A stretch of DNA of 64,000 nucleotides from Zygaena filipendulae. Its lineage: Eukaryota > Arthropoda > Insecta > Lepidoptera > Zygaenidae. Position 1 is the first letter of the stretch; every line of letters starts with the position of its first letter. Below, piece after piece: positions 63,527 through 64,000 of the stretch. The translations under genes and the position numbers were made by a program. The stretch lies in contig OU015653.1 in the NCBI GenBank assembly GCA_907165275.2, positions 5,424,001-5,488,000 of the forward strand. The letters run 5' to 3'. The notes under the pieces are model-generated. The model saw only the letters and a program-made list of their open reading frames with translations. It was not told where the DNA came from and made no database searches.

Positions 63527-64000
63527 GTACTTACACGGCACACAATACAGCTGCGGAATGTAAACAACGTGATTCTATCGAAGACACTTCATTTGCCAAT
63601 GCGAACTCAGCCTTATAGTGGTCATTAAAAATCTCGAACCAATCATGAAATCCGGTTCGTGCATGTAAACTTCTATTGGTTCGATGTCGATCTTTGCTTT
63701 TGAGTTCTCATCTTGAAGGCTGTGTTCACAATAATGGTTTATAATTAGCGCAATGTCATGTATGCGTAATGCTTCCATGTACCTAATGCTTCTGTGATCG
63801 AACAAAATCTCATTGTAGTGCTTGTCTCTTTCAAAGGTTAGTGATAGAAAGATTGTTTGACTTCATCTAAGTTGGTTATAGTGAAGTTATCAAATAACAG
63901 TAACATTAAAGTTTTTTTAACGTTATATTTTAAGTATGATCACTAGTTTGTTAGTCAGTAGTTAGTACTGCTGCTTATAAAATAGACAATCGAAATATTA
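62333..64000. other. Last Grip84 introns, right edge of the window
   Basis: Apart from exon 14 (63449-63526), no gene is supported. Sequence 62333-63448 is plain intron. The open frames at 63291-63628 and 63575-63805 are intronic or overlap exon 14 in other frames. The remaining Grip84 C-terminal exon(s) lie beyond 64000. Confidence 0.6.

Overview
This is a stretch of insect nuclear genome, almost certainly from a moth or butterfly (Lepidoptera). It is AT-rich, has many short phase-consistent exons with GT-AG introns, and its introns carry the usual lepidopteran repeat load: remnants starting ACTAGCTGT(G/C)CCCCGCGG, tRNA-derived SINEs, MITEs, a jockey-like LINE tail and a mariner relic. No bacterial, plasmid, CRISPR or clear viral content is visible.

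Layout from left to right. (1) About 0.2-12.7 kb, + strand: a complete 13-exon Trap1 gene (mitochondrial HSP90 chaperone, 686 aa by my splice reconstruction). (2) About 15.4-22.6 kb, + strand: neurotactin (Nrt), 6 coding exons, 743 aa, a single-pass membrane adhesion protein with a catalytically dead cholinesterase-like ectodomain. (3) About 27.3-32.8 kb, - strand: a long coiled-coil protein of 716 aa whose ends resemble HMMR/RHAMM, a spindle and centrosome factor. (4) About 34.7 kb to beyond the right edge, + strand: gamma-tubulin complex protein 2 (Grip84/TUBGCP2), 14 exons recognised, with the C-terminus outside the window. (5) 47.5-50.4 kb, - strand: the TRPA channel gene painless, whose recognised coding sequence is one large exon lying wholly inside the 15.6 kb twelfth intron of Grip84.

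The HMMR-like gene and Grip84 are divergently transcribed from one 1.95 kb interval, and both families act on microtubule nucleation and spindle poles. painless is an antisense gene within the Grip84 intron. A TATA/initiator/donor arrangement near 56.7-56.8 kb is a speculative candidate for its promoter and 5' untranslated exon.

The rest is repeats, and their insertion history is legible. Examples are a LINE fragment inside a MITE with a 12-bp target duplication, a MITE with an 8-bp target duplication inside another inverted-repeat element, four copies of an exactly 237-bp fold-back MITE (one inside an older relative), a MITE family carrying TGACGTCA palindromes, a minisatellite grown from a retroposon tail, and a 442-bp near-perfect tandem duplication. 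I did not find a convincing undescribed multi-gene system. The most useful leads are the nested painless/Grip84 arrangement, the divergent spindle-gene pair, the MITE families and an unexplained 60-codon spliced-looking ORF at 53.08-53.26 kb. All exon boundaries were read by eye from splice consensus, reading phase and family resemblance. No alignment was run.
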